Source: Torreya grandis
Lineage: Eukaryota > Streptophyta > Pinopsida > Cupressales > Taxaceae
Direction of reading: 5' to 3'
NCBI GenBank assembly: GCA_037957365.1
Contig: JARHVA010001473.1
Location: 545,501-609,500, forward strand
Length of the DNA stretch: 64,000 bases
The notes under the pieces were generated by a model that was not told the origin of the DNA, ran no database searches, and saw only the letters and a program-made list of their open reading frames with translations. The first letter of the stretch is position 1; each line of letters begins with the position of its first letter. Positions 1 through 10,935 of this stretch are shown here, piece by piece. A program made the position numbers and the translations under genes.

Positions 1-1734
1 ACTTATTCTATGTTTTTTCTATTATTCTAACTTAATACACTATGCAAATCAAAGGTAACATTTGGGATGTCTAGGAATAAGTACCTAAGGAATACATCAC
101 CTCATATATAGGTAATGATACTGATACTATTGACGTAGTGTAAAAAAATTCCATATATAGTCCTCCCTTCGAAGAACAAATCTCATATTAATTTAATGCA
201 TGGCATGAATTCAAGTTTGGCAGCTACATAATGGATTTATTGGCATTTGAAGGACAATAGGTCAGTTATAACTTGTTACTCCTCTACATAGATTCTTTCC
301 TCAAAAGCGAATGGGTCAATGTTATCTATGACTTCCCATAAAGATGAATGATTAGAGTAGAAACCATCAAATAGTATTACATCAAAGACTGTATCCATGT
401 ATTCTATTGAGTCTATAATGGAGAATTTGGATGGTGCTTTAGGTCTCCTATATGCTCTAGATGAAGATGTCATTGTTGGTTCTTAATGTTGGTAGGATTT
501 TAGCTCTTGGTGATGATGGATTGGTACTTTATTATGAAAATTATAACTTGTTTTAATGTATTTAGGGTTTTTAATTTGTATAAGGAAATATATGCTTGAG
601 TTTGATGATAATCAATGGATGCGATTTTGGTTAAAGTCTCAATGTTATAGCCTTTTAACATTCATGTTTAGTTTATGTGTCATTAATCACCAACATATAA
701 AAGTGTGTAACCTTTAATTATTTATAACTTGACCACCTTATCCTAGTAGGCATGCCACATCAAATGCTTATTCATTTGGGGGGTGTTATGGTACCACTCT
801 TTTTGATACTTGTCACTATATGGTTCAATTGGGAGTTGAAGATTACATTAGGTCCAAATCATCTGATTTTATGATCCTAAAGTCCAAAACAAAAGACTCT
901 GAAGACCAAAATGTTCTATTGAGAGATTCATGAAACTTCTCCCAAAATCCAAGCCACTAAACACTTTTAACTAAAGATTAAATTACCATTCAAGATGATT
1001 TGTCAGAGAAAATTTCCAAAGGTTAGAGTTCCTACCAAAAATATCTTGAACAAAAGTTAGAAAGTTCCTTATGACTAAACCTTATTGATGATCAAATTTT
1101 ATGAAATAAATTTACCACATAATAAGTATGAATAAAATGATCTGAAGGAAAGTTGTTGACTATAATAATGCTCGAAATAAAGTTCTTGACTGAAATGTGC
1201 CAATAAAATGTTCCAAAAGACCAAAATATTTTGAAGACTAAAGTGCCAAATATAATTTATTAAACGAAATTTACCTAAGACCAAATTTCTAAAGCCCAAA
1301 AATGTCCATAATGTCAAATAAGTGAGCCTGAACAATAAACCCAAATAAATAAATATGAGTACCTGCCATACATAGCAAACTTCTAAAATTTCCATTAATA
1401 TATTAGTTCTAATAATTAATTTTAATGTAAATGTGTTCTAAAAATAAAAATAGGTGAAGCATAAGTAGTTTAGTACTAAAAAGTGCACATTTTCATAGAT
1501 AATAAAACCCACCAAATACAAATGCGTAGGCCTATGATGAACAAACCTTCCAATTTTCAAACATGGGTACCCTATTACAAGGTGGGGTGTGTTGAATACA
1601 TTTTTTTTTTAACAACATTAAAGTCCACCATTTATGTGCAAATCAAAACACAACACCCATTTCTACCATATGTCATTGGGAAGTAGGAAAAATGAGAGCT
1701 GATCATTTAGGTTGATTAATTATGATTTTTAAAA
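1..1734. other. Left flank, no gene recognised
   Basis: I see no supported gene. A 65-codon open frame on the minus strand (276-473) has no family resemblance and no continuation on either side. From about 861 to 1345 the plus strand carries phrases such as gaagaccaaaatgttc and ttccaaaagaccaaaat. These are reverse complements of the phrase family that fills 2000-2550, so this stretch may be an inverted relative of the family D promoter-like segment. The rest is AT-rich sequence with no feature I can name. Confidence 0.4.
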
Positions 1735-2765
1735 AATATTCAGGTTCACTTTCTCAAATGCTTATATCACAACATAAAAATGTGTTTTCATAATTATACA
1801 TGTTGTACCCAACATACATCCATTCTTTTTTCTTAAATAGGGACCCACTATATTTTTAAAAAGGTTTAGGCCTATCTTTATAGTTTTCTAAAGAGAAAGC
1901 TTTATGTGTTGAACTAACCTTGATATACAATAAAACTATGAACATGATTTGTTTATGTGGACTAACTTACTAATGTTATTTAAAAATTGTGTATAAACAT
2001 GTCTTATCTCAAAACTCTTTGGAACAATTGTTTGGTGAACTTGTTCAGAACTATGCTTAGCAATATTTGGTCTTTGGAACTTTTGTTTAGAAGCCTATAT
2101 AAACCTTGGCATAAATTTACTATCTGGAGTTTTTATTCGTAGGTTTTGTTTGGGATAATTGTTTAGAGTTTTTATTTTTAGATTGAATTTTACATTTATT
2201 ATTTAGGACATAGGTTTTTGGAATTTTTACACTTCAGTTCATTTTGGTCTTTAGAGTATTTGTTTAGTAAAAGTCTTTGACAGAAATTACTTGGCACAAA
2301 ACTAATCTTTGATAAAAGTGTTCAAAACATTTGTTTAGTGGAAGTATTTGAAGGAAATATTCAACATTTTGGTCTTTGAAAATTTTCTTCTAAAAAAGAG
2401 TTTAATTCATATGGGTCTTTAGAGAAATTAATTGGGACTTTTATCGGGCTCATTTTGGTCTTCAGCAAAAGTGTTTGATACTTTTGTTTTAGAGATTCAT
2501 CTGCCTTGAAAATAATGTTTTAACACTATATCCCAGCTCACAACTACTGATATCCCCTATGGCATAGTAAACCAAAGTGAAATAAGTAACAAAATGACAC
2601 TTAGAAAAAGTCAATGATGTGGCACTCCTTTATAGCATCAACATTGCCTATATGGCATACCCACTAAATAAAGTGGAAAATTTTGAATTAAACAAACAAA
2701 TAAGAGTTATAAATATTTGACATTAATGGCACACATAATATAAATGAATGTAGAAGATATATGTA
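1735..2765 (+). promoter_or_regulatory. LTR-like promoter segment of D copy I, TATA box at 2096-2103
   Basis: A tatataaa followed by cc is kept at the same relative position in copy II (30379-30386), which supports a real TATA element. The segment is filled with related short phrases built on ttttggtcttnggaacatttgttta. Several phrase copies that read ttcg in copy II read tttg here, the expected result of cytosine deamination. It resembles an LTR U3/R region, but I could not find a second LTR for this copy. Confidence 0.45.
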
Positions 2766-3985
2766 TTCATACAAAATGTGAAAATTGGTAACTTGAGCAT
2801 GGCTAAAGACACCCAACACTTAGGTCCCTCTTACTTTCTCTCTAGACCCTCTCGGGCTTGTTTTTATTAATTCCCAGTCATTTTTGGCCTTCTATACTTG
2901 ACCCTAGTTGAGCCAAGACACTATCTTCATAACCAATCCATCCCCCTATATATTATCTACCCAAGATAATAGTGTCAAAGTTAGATAGTAGTGTTGGACC
3001 CTAGGGTGTCCCCTTTTTAGTGCTCTTGTCCAATCACATTTTGAACCCATGTTACCATTTTTACTTGATTTCTCTTGTCCATTATGTTGGCCTAGTCTAG
3101 TTTCATTTAAACCATGACTAATATATCCCTATAAAATCCCATTCAAAGATCATTTGGAAAGGGGTTGGCAAATATAATTTAAACAAGCAAGAATACAAGA
3201 AAACCACTCAAGCAATCTTCCTTATTCTCTATATACAACTATCCTATACACTTTCAAGATAAATCAAGTCCTCAAACTAGTCCCTATCCATCTCAAACAT
3301 ACCCAGTTTTAGAATTTATTTCATTTCATTCACTATTTCACCAAGCAATCTTAAAGGGAGAACTACATATATATTGATCCCTCCTCAGAGTATTGGTATG
3401 CAAGTAGCGTGCCCACACATGGGGTGTGAATCACATCTAGTGCATCTTACACACACTAACCCTTTTTATCTATTTTCCTAAGTTCATTAAATTACATAAA
3501 AAATAAAAGTACACAAATAATTATTTCTACAAGGATCTTTGTCCATAGTGAAGACCTAAAATTTGGTATGCAGGCTCACATTGAACAAGCAAACAAAACC
3601 TAGAAAGCTTAGATCTTGAGGACAATAGAACTAGGGAAGGAATATAGCATCAAATCCTATGGCGTCTAGTTTTGACACTCCTATCCAATCAAAAAATGAA
3701 GTCCAAGAACCTATTTATGATAGTGTCCCAATCTTACATGTAAATTTATAGACCTTGTCTTAGTCAGAACAATCCAAAATAAGCTAAGTTTAATTTTCTC
3801 TCTCTCACTGCTATTTCTATAAAATGTCTAATTGCAATATAATTTCATAAATTATTAGCTTTAATTATGAATATTATTTACTAATTTATCCTACTCAAAC
3901 TTGTTTATTAAATAGGAATAAAACTCCATTATTCCCAAAAATAATGAATCGCTATGTTAAAGTTTTGAATACTAATGACATGCTC
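2766..3985 (+). mobile_element. Sequence of about 1.2 kb present in D copy I, absent from copy II
   Basis: Copies I and II run in parallel up to about 2765 / 31030 and again from about 3986 / 31060. Copy I has roughly 1.2 kb in between. The extra DNA has an LTR-like look: a tgttggaccc start near 2992, a ctataaaat TATA-like box at 3129-3137, and a following A/C-rich stretch. It could be a solo LTR inserted in copy I or DNA lost from copy II. I could not identify target-site duplications. Confidence 0.4.
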
Positions 3986-4540
3986 ATTTATCCCAAAATA
4001 ACTTTGAACTCACTCACCTCCCTACTAACAAGCCCTAACTACTAGCATTTTGAGTGTATAGTGCACCTAGGAGAGTTGTGCTGCTAATTTAAAAACTAGG
4101 ATTTTATCAACACAATCAATTAAAATTAGCATCCTTATCAAAGACATTCTAAAGAATCCTTCCCAATTTGATATTTTCTATTAAGTATTCAATTGAATAA
4201 AATGATACATTCTTTGACCCCATAGTATTCAATAATGAATATAATAATTATTCATCACTATGGGAGGTGATTCACTAGGTTGATACACATACCCATGAAT
4301 AGATATTGACTCCAACTCAAAAATAATTGGATGTAGACCTCCTCCCATTCAAGTGATAATGACTTCACTTCACTATATTAAATTTTTAGGTCATGCCATG
4401 CATTGACCTTTAATAATATTTGTTCTTTGTTGGGAAGGTGACCACCATTTAGATCATAAGATAGTCATGAAGTGCATCTTAGGGAATGCATTTCAATGGT
4501 ATCTCTCCTTCCCAATTATAAATTATACTTAATATTTTCA

Positions 4541-4960
4541 TAGGGTAGTATCATGGAAGAAAGATAAGTCCATTGACAAATGTTACATAGTTGTATGGTT
4601 CCTGATGAGACCATCAATTTGAAGGAGAAGTAACCAATATCAATGACCAAATCTAGGATGGGAATATTTACTAGGATGGCCCTATTAAATAGTTTATACA
4701 GCTATCCCAACATCAAATTCATCCACCTTGATTGGATTTAGTTGTTGTATTTACTACTGACCTCAGAGTTGACATTTTCTCTAGGTGAGGTGATTAGTGC
4801 AAGGCTATGAGAGGAGATATTAAATAAAGATAAGAGGCACTAGGGAGGCCATTTCTACATGATGTCCAACCTTCTCGATACTATTTTTGGCACACGTTAT
4901 GTTCATAATGGGTCAATCTGAAGCCTAACTCCAAACTTTATAAAAAAATCATATATGTGA
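4541..4960 (+). pseudogene. Unrecognised family D protein, copy I (broken)
   Basis: This matches the better-preserved frame at 31641-32045 in copy II. Conserved stretches include SWKKDKSI near the start and GGHFYMMSNLLD near the end (GGHFCVISYLLD in copy II). Copy I has more stops and at least one frameshift. The product is not identified. Its pattern, a helical block before a Gly-Gly-His segment, loosely recalls the putative plant transposon protein domain seen in repeat-derived plant ORFs, but that is a weak impression. Confidence 0.4.
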
Positions 4961-5639
4961 TTCTTATTCTTGTATGCACATATACACATACACCAAGAAC
5001 ATGATATGCATTACAAAAGATGTCTACCCCCAGATATGGATGGCAATTCATGAGTCCCCACTACCTAGGATATCTAAAATCATTATATATATATGCTTTT
5101 TATAAGGGGAGATTACTAGTTGTACCTATATTACATTGTGATTATGGTCATAGGACATAAGGTAACACCCTTACACATCCCCAAATATGTGCCTAACAAT
5201 ATGGAAAAGAAATAAATTACCTACTAATTATGGTGGGGAATAGATGAGGATATGAAAAAGATCAAGAAGAGATACTTTCATGTCTCCCACTTGATGAATG
5301 AGAGAATGTGATACATAAATCACAAACATTTCTAGGTATAGGGAATATTATTAATTGGATACATTCCTGCATAAGGACTAAGATCCACATAATTAAGTAA
5401 AAAAACCACATCAAGGGCCTTGGTATTCCCTAATAGAATGAGATATATTATCATGATTTCTTATTTCTCAATGCCAAGGATGATTCCCAAGTCAAGGAAT
5501 GAGAAAAAATATTTGGACTAGTCAAAGACCTATTAAAAATCATTCTAGGGTAGCCTTCTATCTCAATTATGGATGCATAGACAAGACTTCCACTATTATT
5601 TTGGGTTAACAATCCCTCTTACCTATCTAAATATCAATA

Positions 5640-6640
5640 GAAACCATCATAAACACCCCTTATGACACTAAATTTTGTAACAAAGGATCCCAAAGTGCAT
5701 GATACTTCATTTGGAGGTGTACAAGATGACCCCATTTGTCTTGATTCTTTAGATTCTAAAGGACCTACCCAACCAAGTGCTACATCAATCCTAGTTTTTG
5801 CTACTATGGTTACATTAACCACAACCACATAAGATACACTTTTCACAATTGGAAGTAACTATATGTTATAAGAAGAAGTTAATGGCTCACCCCCCATAGA
5901 TTTCTACTATTGACGCACCATTAGTAGAAGAGTCATTAGGAGAGGTAGTTAGAGGTGAATCCATAGATGAGGAGGAGGAGCTTCTAAGAGCTAAGATTCT
6001 AAGGGAAAAAAACCATTTCATGGTAAGCAACCCCTTTAGTTTCCACTACTCCTATTTTGTCTTATGTTTCTCCTTTTATTATTAGTTAATTTGATTTTAT
6101 GTGCCTCAGTCCTATTGGTCCCCCTCCCCTTTTGGTATACAAGGTAGAGGTTATTTATTCTCATCCAAGTGCCCAACCAACTATACTTGTTCCCAAGGTA
6201 GAGGATACTTCCTCTACCCCTATTATTCCTACTCTCCCAGCTTTTCACCTCCTCTAATTGCATATTTTATGTCCATTCCTATTATTTATGCTATGGTTGC
6301 TTCCACCACTATCCCAACTCCCCCAAAGAATAATAATAATGCAACTAAGAAAGCCAAGGGAGTAGTAACAAGCCCTTAACTTTGAGTTTCATATGCTCAA
6401 TCTTGTTTACTAGTGTCTCACCCTAGTTCCTCATAAGATACTACTATGGTAATAGTGAAGAAGGATGACAATAAGAAGCTAGTCTATATAGTCCACCCAC
6501 TACCTCAGTATGGTAGAGTGGATTGGTCTAAAATAATTTAGCCTTCATTTCTTGATCCACTATTTGATTAAGCTTTAAATAAATCATCAAGAGAGTTTTT
6601 GGGTGAGACTATAGTTTAAGACACTCAACTACAGATAAAA
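5640..6640 (+). pseudogene. Ser/Thr/Pro-rich coding-like segment of D copy I
   Basis: The frame around 6101-6379 is rich in Pro, Ser, Thr and Tyr and is followed by a segment that reads IVHPLPQYGRVDW at about 6497-6525. The same succession occurs in copy II (33092-33730), which keeps IVHPLPQYGRVDW exactly. Low-complexity Pro/Thr segments of this kind often link gag to protease in plant gypsy elements, so this may be a gag-protease linker. No catalytic motif is visible. Stops and frame changes show that it is dead. Confidence 0.4.
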
Positions 6641-6857
6641 CATAGTTAGTCTTCCCACAGTGGGTAACATATATGTAATTAGAGGCTTTTCAAAGGCTTA
6701 ATATTGTAATTATGGAGTTTCCCATAATAATCTCTATATTTGAAAAATATACATGGAGTGTACAAAGGGTAAGGAAGAGGAAACTAGAAGATGATACTAG
6801 AAGAAGGGTTATATTGGATTAAATACAAGAGTTCAAAAGAAAGAACAATAAAATAGC

Positions 6858-7345
6858 GTAATCCCCATACATTGATGATTTTAAATCCTATGTTGTAATC
6901 CACAAGGATGATCTAGTTGAGATTCATGGAGGAATTAAAATGGATAGAAAGGAGATAGATTAAAAATTAAAAAAAATAAGGGAACAATAAAAAACTATAC
7001 ACATTCCCATATAGATAGATATAAATATGCAAAATATAGCATCTAGATTGTATAATATCCTATAGGTGATTGTTACACTAAGTGTTGAGTTAGCACCTTA
7101 TATAGTTGAAACAACCAAATTGTATAATTATTTGAAATAAGATGAAAATAATTTTAAATTCCTTATTTTTTATACAACTATTAAGGCATATGCCAACCTT
7201 AATATGATGGCACCATTTGAGGCTACCAATGCCCTCAATTTAGTAGTCATCAGGACCTAGGAAGCCAAATAATGGATCATAGTCAAAGCACCAAACCCTT
7301 ATTTTATAGATTCTAGAGGAATTAAAGATCTCATAGGAATGTAAA
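6858..7345 (+). pseudogene. Long decayed open frame, product unknown (D copy I)
   Basis: One frame reads through about 160 codons with roughly nine stops. It contains YIDDFKSYVVIHKDDLVEIH, then MAPFEATNALNLVVI, then WIIVKAPNPYFIDSRGIKDL. Most stops fall where a Gln, Arg or Trp codon would become TAA, TAG or TGA by one transition. I recognise no domain. It lies just beyond the part shared with copy II, because copy II is cut by element B close to the corresponding point. Confidence 0.35.
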
Positions 7346-7740
7346 TCGATGGGTAGACTCATTAGTAAGGCCAAATTTTATTAATTTCTTTAACAGGCTT
7401 CAATAAGCTTCAAGTAGAACTTATAAGGAATGACATTGGAAGAAATAGAAGTTGAGCTAAATTTTATAAGGAAAAAGGTCATGGAGGTAGAATATTCAGA
7501 ATTAACTTTAGAAATACTAAGGATGAGCATGAAAGGCTTATTGAACAAGTTAATAGGGTTCATAAACCTCCATTACTAAATATGGACATTATTAGTTAAA
7601 AAACTTTCAAGTGTTGGAAGCAATGAAGAAAGTTGATGCTTTAACTTCTAGTTAAGTACAAACTACAACTTCAATGCCTCCAATAACCAATAACACCATG
7701 CAATCACCTATCAAACCTTAGTTGAAGGTTAATTTTTTAT

Positions 7741-8229
7741 GTACTCATGTAGATATTACTAATACTTGTAATTATATTTAGTGCATAAAGGTAAAAGTTG
7801 TCCGAACTATTTGTAAGCATGCATACATTGCATTGTATTATACAAGATGACCTATTTTGATATAGTTGTATTTGACTATGATCATGCACACATGCAATTT
7901 TGATGTTAAAAATAGAAATGAGGCTCTAATTACATAATGTAACTATGAATTTACATGGACTTGGAGGATTTTTAGAGCATTTAATGACTAATTGGTGATT
8001 ATTTAACCCTTATTCTATATTAGGTGATTTATTAAATAATAATAACATATTATTTATTAATGCGAGGTGGAAACCTCATGAAAATAAATAAAATTATTAT
8101 AGTTATTTAATAGTTCTGATAATTTATTAAAATGACTCTTCAGGATGGTTAAACCCATCATTCATAATGATCACCTCTCTTCAAAATCTATTATAAATAA
8201 GGTTTACCCCTATTAGCTATATTCATATG
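7741..8229. other. AT-rich spacer, nothing recognised
   Basis: No open frame or motif that I can name. Runs such as ttattaaataataataacatattatt show strong AT bias. Part of it may belong to the neighbouring minus-strand LTR, whose inner edge I could not fix. Confidence 0.3.
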
Positions 8230-8544
8230 AATTCATGAGATTATTCATGGGAATTTACTCAAGAGTTTTGTGAAGGTTATTTTGAAGAGAAGTGAGAAGA
8301 GAATTTGTATTGGGGTAATTTGTTTTTTGATATATGAAAAATCACTAATTATATTTGGAGCCTTTTATAACATAAGGACCTCCATTACAAGTTATCATTT
8401 TTAATGTATTGGGGTAAAAAATTGAAACTTCCACATGAATTTTACTTAAATCACATAAATTTCATATGAAGTTTTTACAATGAGAAGAAGTATAGAGAAG
8501 AATATGTAACATATGGCCGTTAGGAAGTGGCATTGTCATGCACA
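8230..8544 (-). repeat. 3' LTR of a minus-strand copia remnant (inner end approximate)
   Basis: Read on the minus strand, the LTR begins TGTGCATGACAATGCC at 8544, right after a polypurine run. A TATA box (ttataaaagg) lies about 175 bases in, at 8361-8370, followed by a pyrimidine-rich ctcttctcacttctc, as expected for U3 then R/U5 of a short copia LTR. The end near 8230 is a guess based on a terminal CA. No partner LTR is in the window. Confidence 0.45.
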
Positions 8545-8553
8545 CCCCCCCTC
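8545..8553 (-). promoter_or_regulatory. Polypurine tract of the minus-strand copia remnant
   Basis: On the minus strand, gaggggggg directly precedes the LTR start TGTGCATG and directly follows the last pol codons. This is the normal place for second-strand priming in an LTR element. Confidence 0.55.
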
Positions 8554-9168
8554 AATGGCAAATCTAAGAGGCCCAACATTATATGAAACTAATAAAAATT
8601 GGTAGCACAAATTGGTTTTGTTAAGATATCTACCACTTGTTCATTTATAGAAAAAAACTACAAATTAATATCACCCTTTAGGACTTTCTCACAGATGAAA
8701 TGTACATGAACTTCAATTTATTTAGTTCTTTGGTGTTGTACTGAATTTTTTACTAGAGCTATATAACTTTGGTTATTACAATGAAGTATGGTACTTTGAG
8801 AAACATCCAAATGAATTTCTCCCAATAGCCTTTGTAGCCACATGGATTCTCTAGTATCTTCCATAGAACGTTTTTACTCTATTTATATGAGGTTGTTTCT
8901 TTCTACTTCGAGTGATAACACTTGCACTAAACTTAAACACATATACAAAAGTAGATTTACAATCTAAAGTATCACAAAAATGGTCATCATCACAATAGCC
9001 ATATAATTTAACATTATCAATAGAAGAATAAAATAAACCAAAATTAATTATTCCTTTTATATAATGAAGAATATGTTTATCTAATTTCTAATTATCCGAA
9101 TAAGGATCCTGCATAAATATAAAGTCAACACTAATAGCATATGAAATATCTATCCTAGTAATGGATAA
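8554..9168 (-). pseudogene. pol: Copia pol fragment: end of RT plus RNase H
   Basis: On the minus strand the order is that of a Ty1/copia C-terminus: a TRxDISYA-like block (ITRIDISYAIS), a YIKG block (LHYIKGIINFGLFY), a GYCDDD block matching the GYCDADWAG region, a TKYIEVHVHFICEKV-like block (EVHVHFICEKVLKGDINL), then DILTKPI just before the LTR. Several stops and at least one frameshift separate the blocks. Everything upstream of the end of RT (gag, protease, integrase, most of RT) is missing beyond about 9168, so this is a 5'-truncated remnant. Confidence 0.7.
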
Positions 9169-10189
9169 TTATTGTTGTTATATAATTGATTTATGTTGAT
9201 CCTAGATGTGTAAAATATATTTAAAGTTAGTAAATTTCATTGATTTTAAGTAATTGGTTAAAAATGTGTTAATATTATGAATTGTGTAAGAGTGTTTTCT
9301 CTCTGGTATAGTCTTCTAGGTGTGTTCCATAGCTTCCCTAGACACCTTCTTGGTGTGAGTTGTAATCTCCCAACTATGGGTTTATAATAATAACTCTAAA
9401 AGGAGAAATATTTAGTTGAGACCACTAAATTTTCTATACTATTTCCCCCAAACTACCTAACTATGTTTTCCTGTGAATGTGAAACAACTACAAATAATAA
9501 GCATTAGTCATAGAAACACTTATCCACAAAGGAACCAACCTAGGAAGTGACCCTTCCATACTTTTAAACTTTATTTTATTAAAACATACCCACTCTATAA
9601 TAGACACCACCCATCCATCTAACTTGATTAGGTTTTGATTTCTTCACTAGTATTCATTTCACTACAAGTAAACATGGTTAATAACCTACATGCTTAGCCT
9701 GGTATTCCACCATAATGTTGTTTAACTCATACTTGTGACTCATGCCTTAGAGTGGAATTTACCTCCATTGAGATGTTAAAATGTTAAGAGGTTACCTAAT
9801 TAAATTTGGGTATGTGCACAAGACCCATATCAATAGGAAAGAAAGTTGGTGCTAGAATGAGGGTCACTTGTGTGCCTTCCCTACTAAGAGGTTATCCCCT
9901 ATGTTTGAGTTACATTAGAGACATCTAAGAGAGTTACTAGTTCTAATTCCCAAAGTAGTTTTTTGGTTTCCCCCTTATCAACACATCAAAGGCCTATATC
10001 TATATTGGTTGTTCCCAAAAGACTTTGGGATAGGACACCCTCTCCAATAAGAAATATCCATCACATTAATCATCTTATGGCCCAACAACCTTGGTTGGTT
10101 GGATATACCATTATCATCCCAGGAGGTGTATAATTTTCCCAAGAACCTAGAGAAGTATCTAACTTCTTTCTCCCCTTCAAGAGGAAGAA
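9169..10189. other. No gene recognised
   Basis: About 1 kb without a supported coding frame, structural RNA or repeat partner that I could see. It may hold noncoding leader of the gag remnant that follows, but nothing in the sequence proves that. Confidence 0.3.
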
Positions 10190-10685
10190 CTTAAGAGGAA
10201 CACATCAAGTCTTTCAAGGCTGATTTGAAATTAATGAATGTTATTAATGAAGATGTTACATGTAGGTATTTATTATTTACCTTATAGGATGATGAATATG
10301 ATCAGTACCTCAACCTTAAAGATAAATCAATTACTCAAATCATGTTTTTCAAAGCATGTTTCTTGCCCAATTTAGACAAGTTACTAAACCTGACCTAGTG
10401 TATAAAGATTTCACTATTATGAATAGGGAGCCTAATGATCTAATTCAAAAATTCAATGTAAGGTTATAGAATATGTACACTTGGATTAGCCTAGATTATA
10501 GACCATATGGAGAATTGGTATTATATATGTATAAATATGCTTTAGATCCAATCATATTAGTCTTCTTGCAAAGATTTTTTATTGCCACCACTCTAGATTT
10601 AACATATGAAGAGGCTATCAATATTGATAGACAACTAAATCCTAAAATACTAGGGATTGATCACTTTATTCCCTATGGCATATAA
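10190..10685 (+). pseudogene. gag: Gypsy-type gag fragment
   Basis: The segment reads NEDVTCRYLLFTL near 10243, then SITQIMFFKACFLPNLDKLL, then NREPNDLIQKFNVRL, and ends in an uninterrupted 70-codon frame (10473-10685) with LDLTYEEAINIDRQL. This succession (MA/CA-like helices, a WxxF-type central part, then the QxFNxR and A..IDRxL helices) is typical of the retrotransposon gag capsid of plant Ty3/gypsy elements. After 10690 a cysteine cluster (CYKCP at about 10866) could be a decayed zinc knuckle. No protease or RT follows, so it is an orphan fragment. Confidence 0.55.
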
Positions 10686-10935
10686 ATAGGTCAACTTGAG
10701 CACTATGAACCCTGTTCCACCATAAGAACTCATTGTTATCACATCTTTTGGTGAATTAGGGTACTTCAAAATAGGTCACTAGTTGTCTTTTCAAATATAG
10801 TAGGCCCACTATCTATTTATGTCATGAAATACATAATGATTATCCATACCTCCCTATATCAACTTGTTATAAATGTCCTCAGAGTGTTTGATCATATTTT
10901 AAAGACCATAATAGTCTTTAAAGTGGCCTTAAAAA

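Larger units (their letters stand above)
1735..7740 (+). mobile_element. Family D repeat, copy I (decayed, no RT seen)
   Basis: This stretch recurs at 30015-33940 in the same orientation and order: the lead-in ending ttgtacccaaca, the TATA-bearing segment, a segment with gtgcacctaggagag, an unrecognised long frame, a Ser/Pro-rich segment, and a segment beginning ctatatagtccacccac. The copies differ at many positions, so they look like two old insertions, not a recent duplication. Shared sequence is visible up to about 6860, where copy II is cut by element B. The frame beyond that point suggests that copy I runs to about 7740. No reverse transcriptase or integrase motif was found in either copy. 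It may be a large non-autonomous LTR element or the non-pol part of a gypsy element. Both outer boundaries are approximate. Confidence 0.6.

Noticed and set aside
276..473. Minus-strand 65-codon frame as a host exon
   Set aside because: No domain, no convincing splice sites and no neighbouring frame; short open frames are expected here.
1099..1395. Minus-strand 98-codon frame rich in Phe, Leu and Tyr
   Set aside because: Composition is what AT-rich DNA gives by chance, and it overlaps the inverted phrase family.
8195..8215. Plus-strand TATA-like ttataaataagg as a promoter of a plus-strand LTR
   Set aside because: The neighbouring pol remnant, polypurine tract and LTR start all point to the minus strand, which has its own TATA box at 8361-8370.
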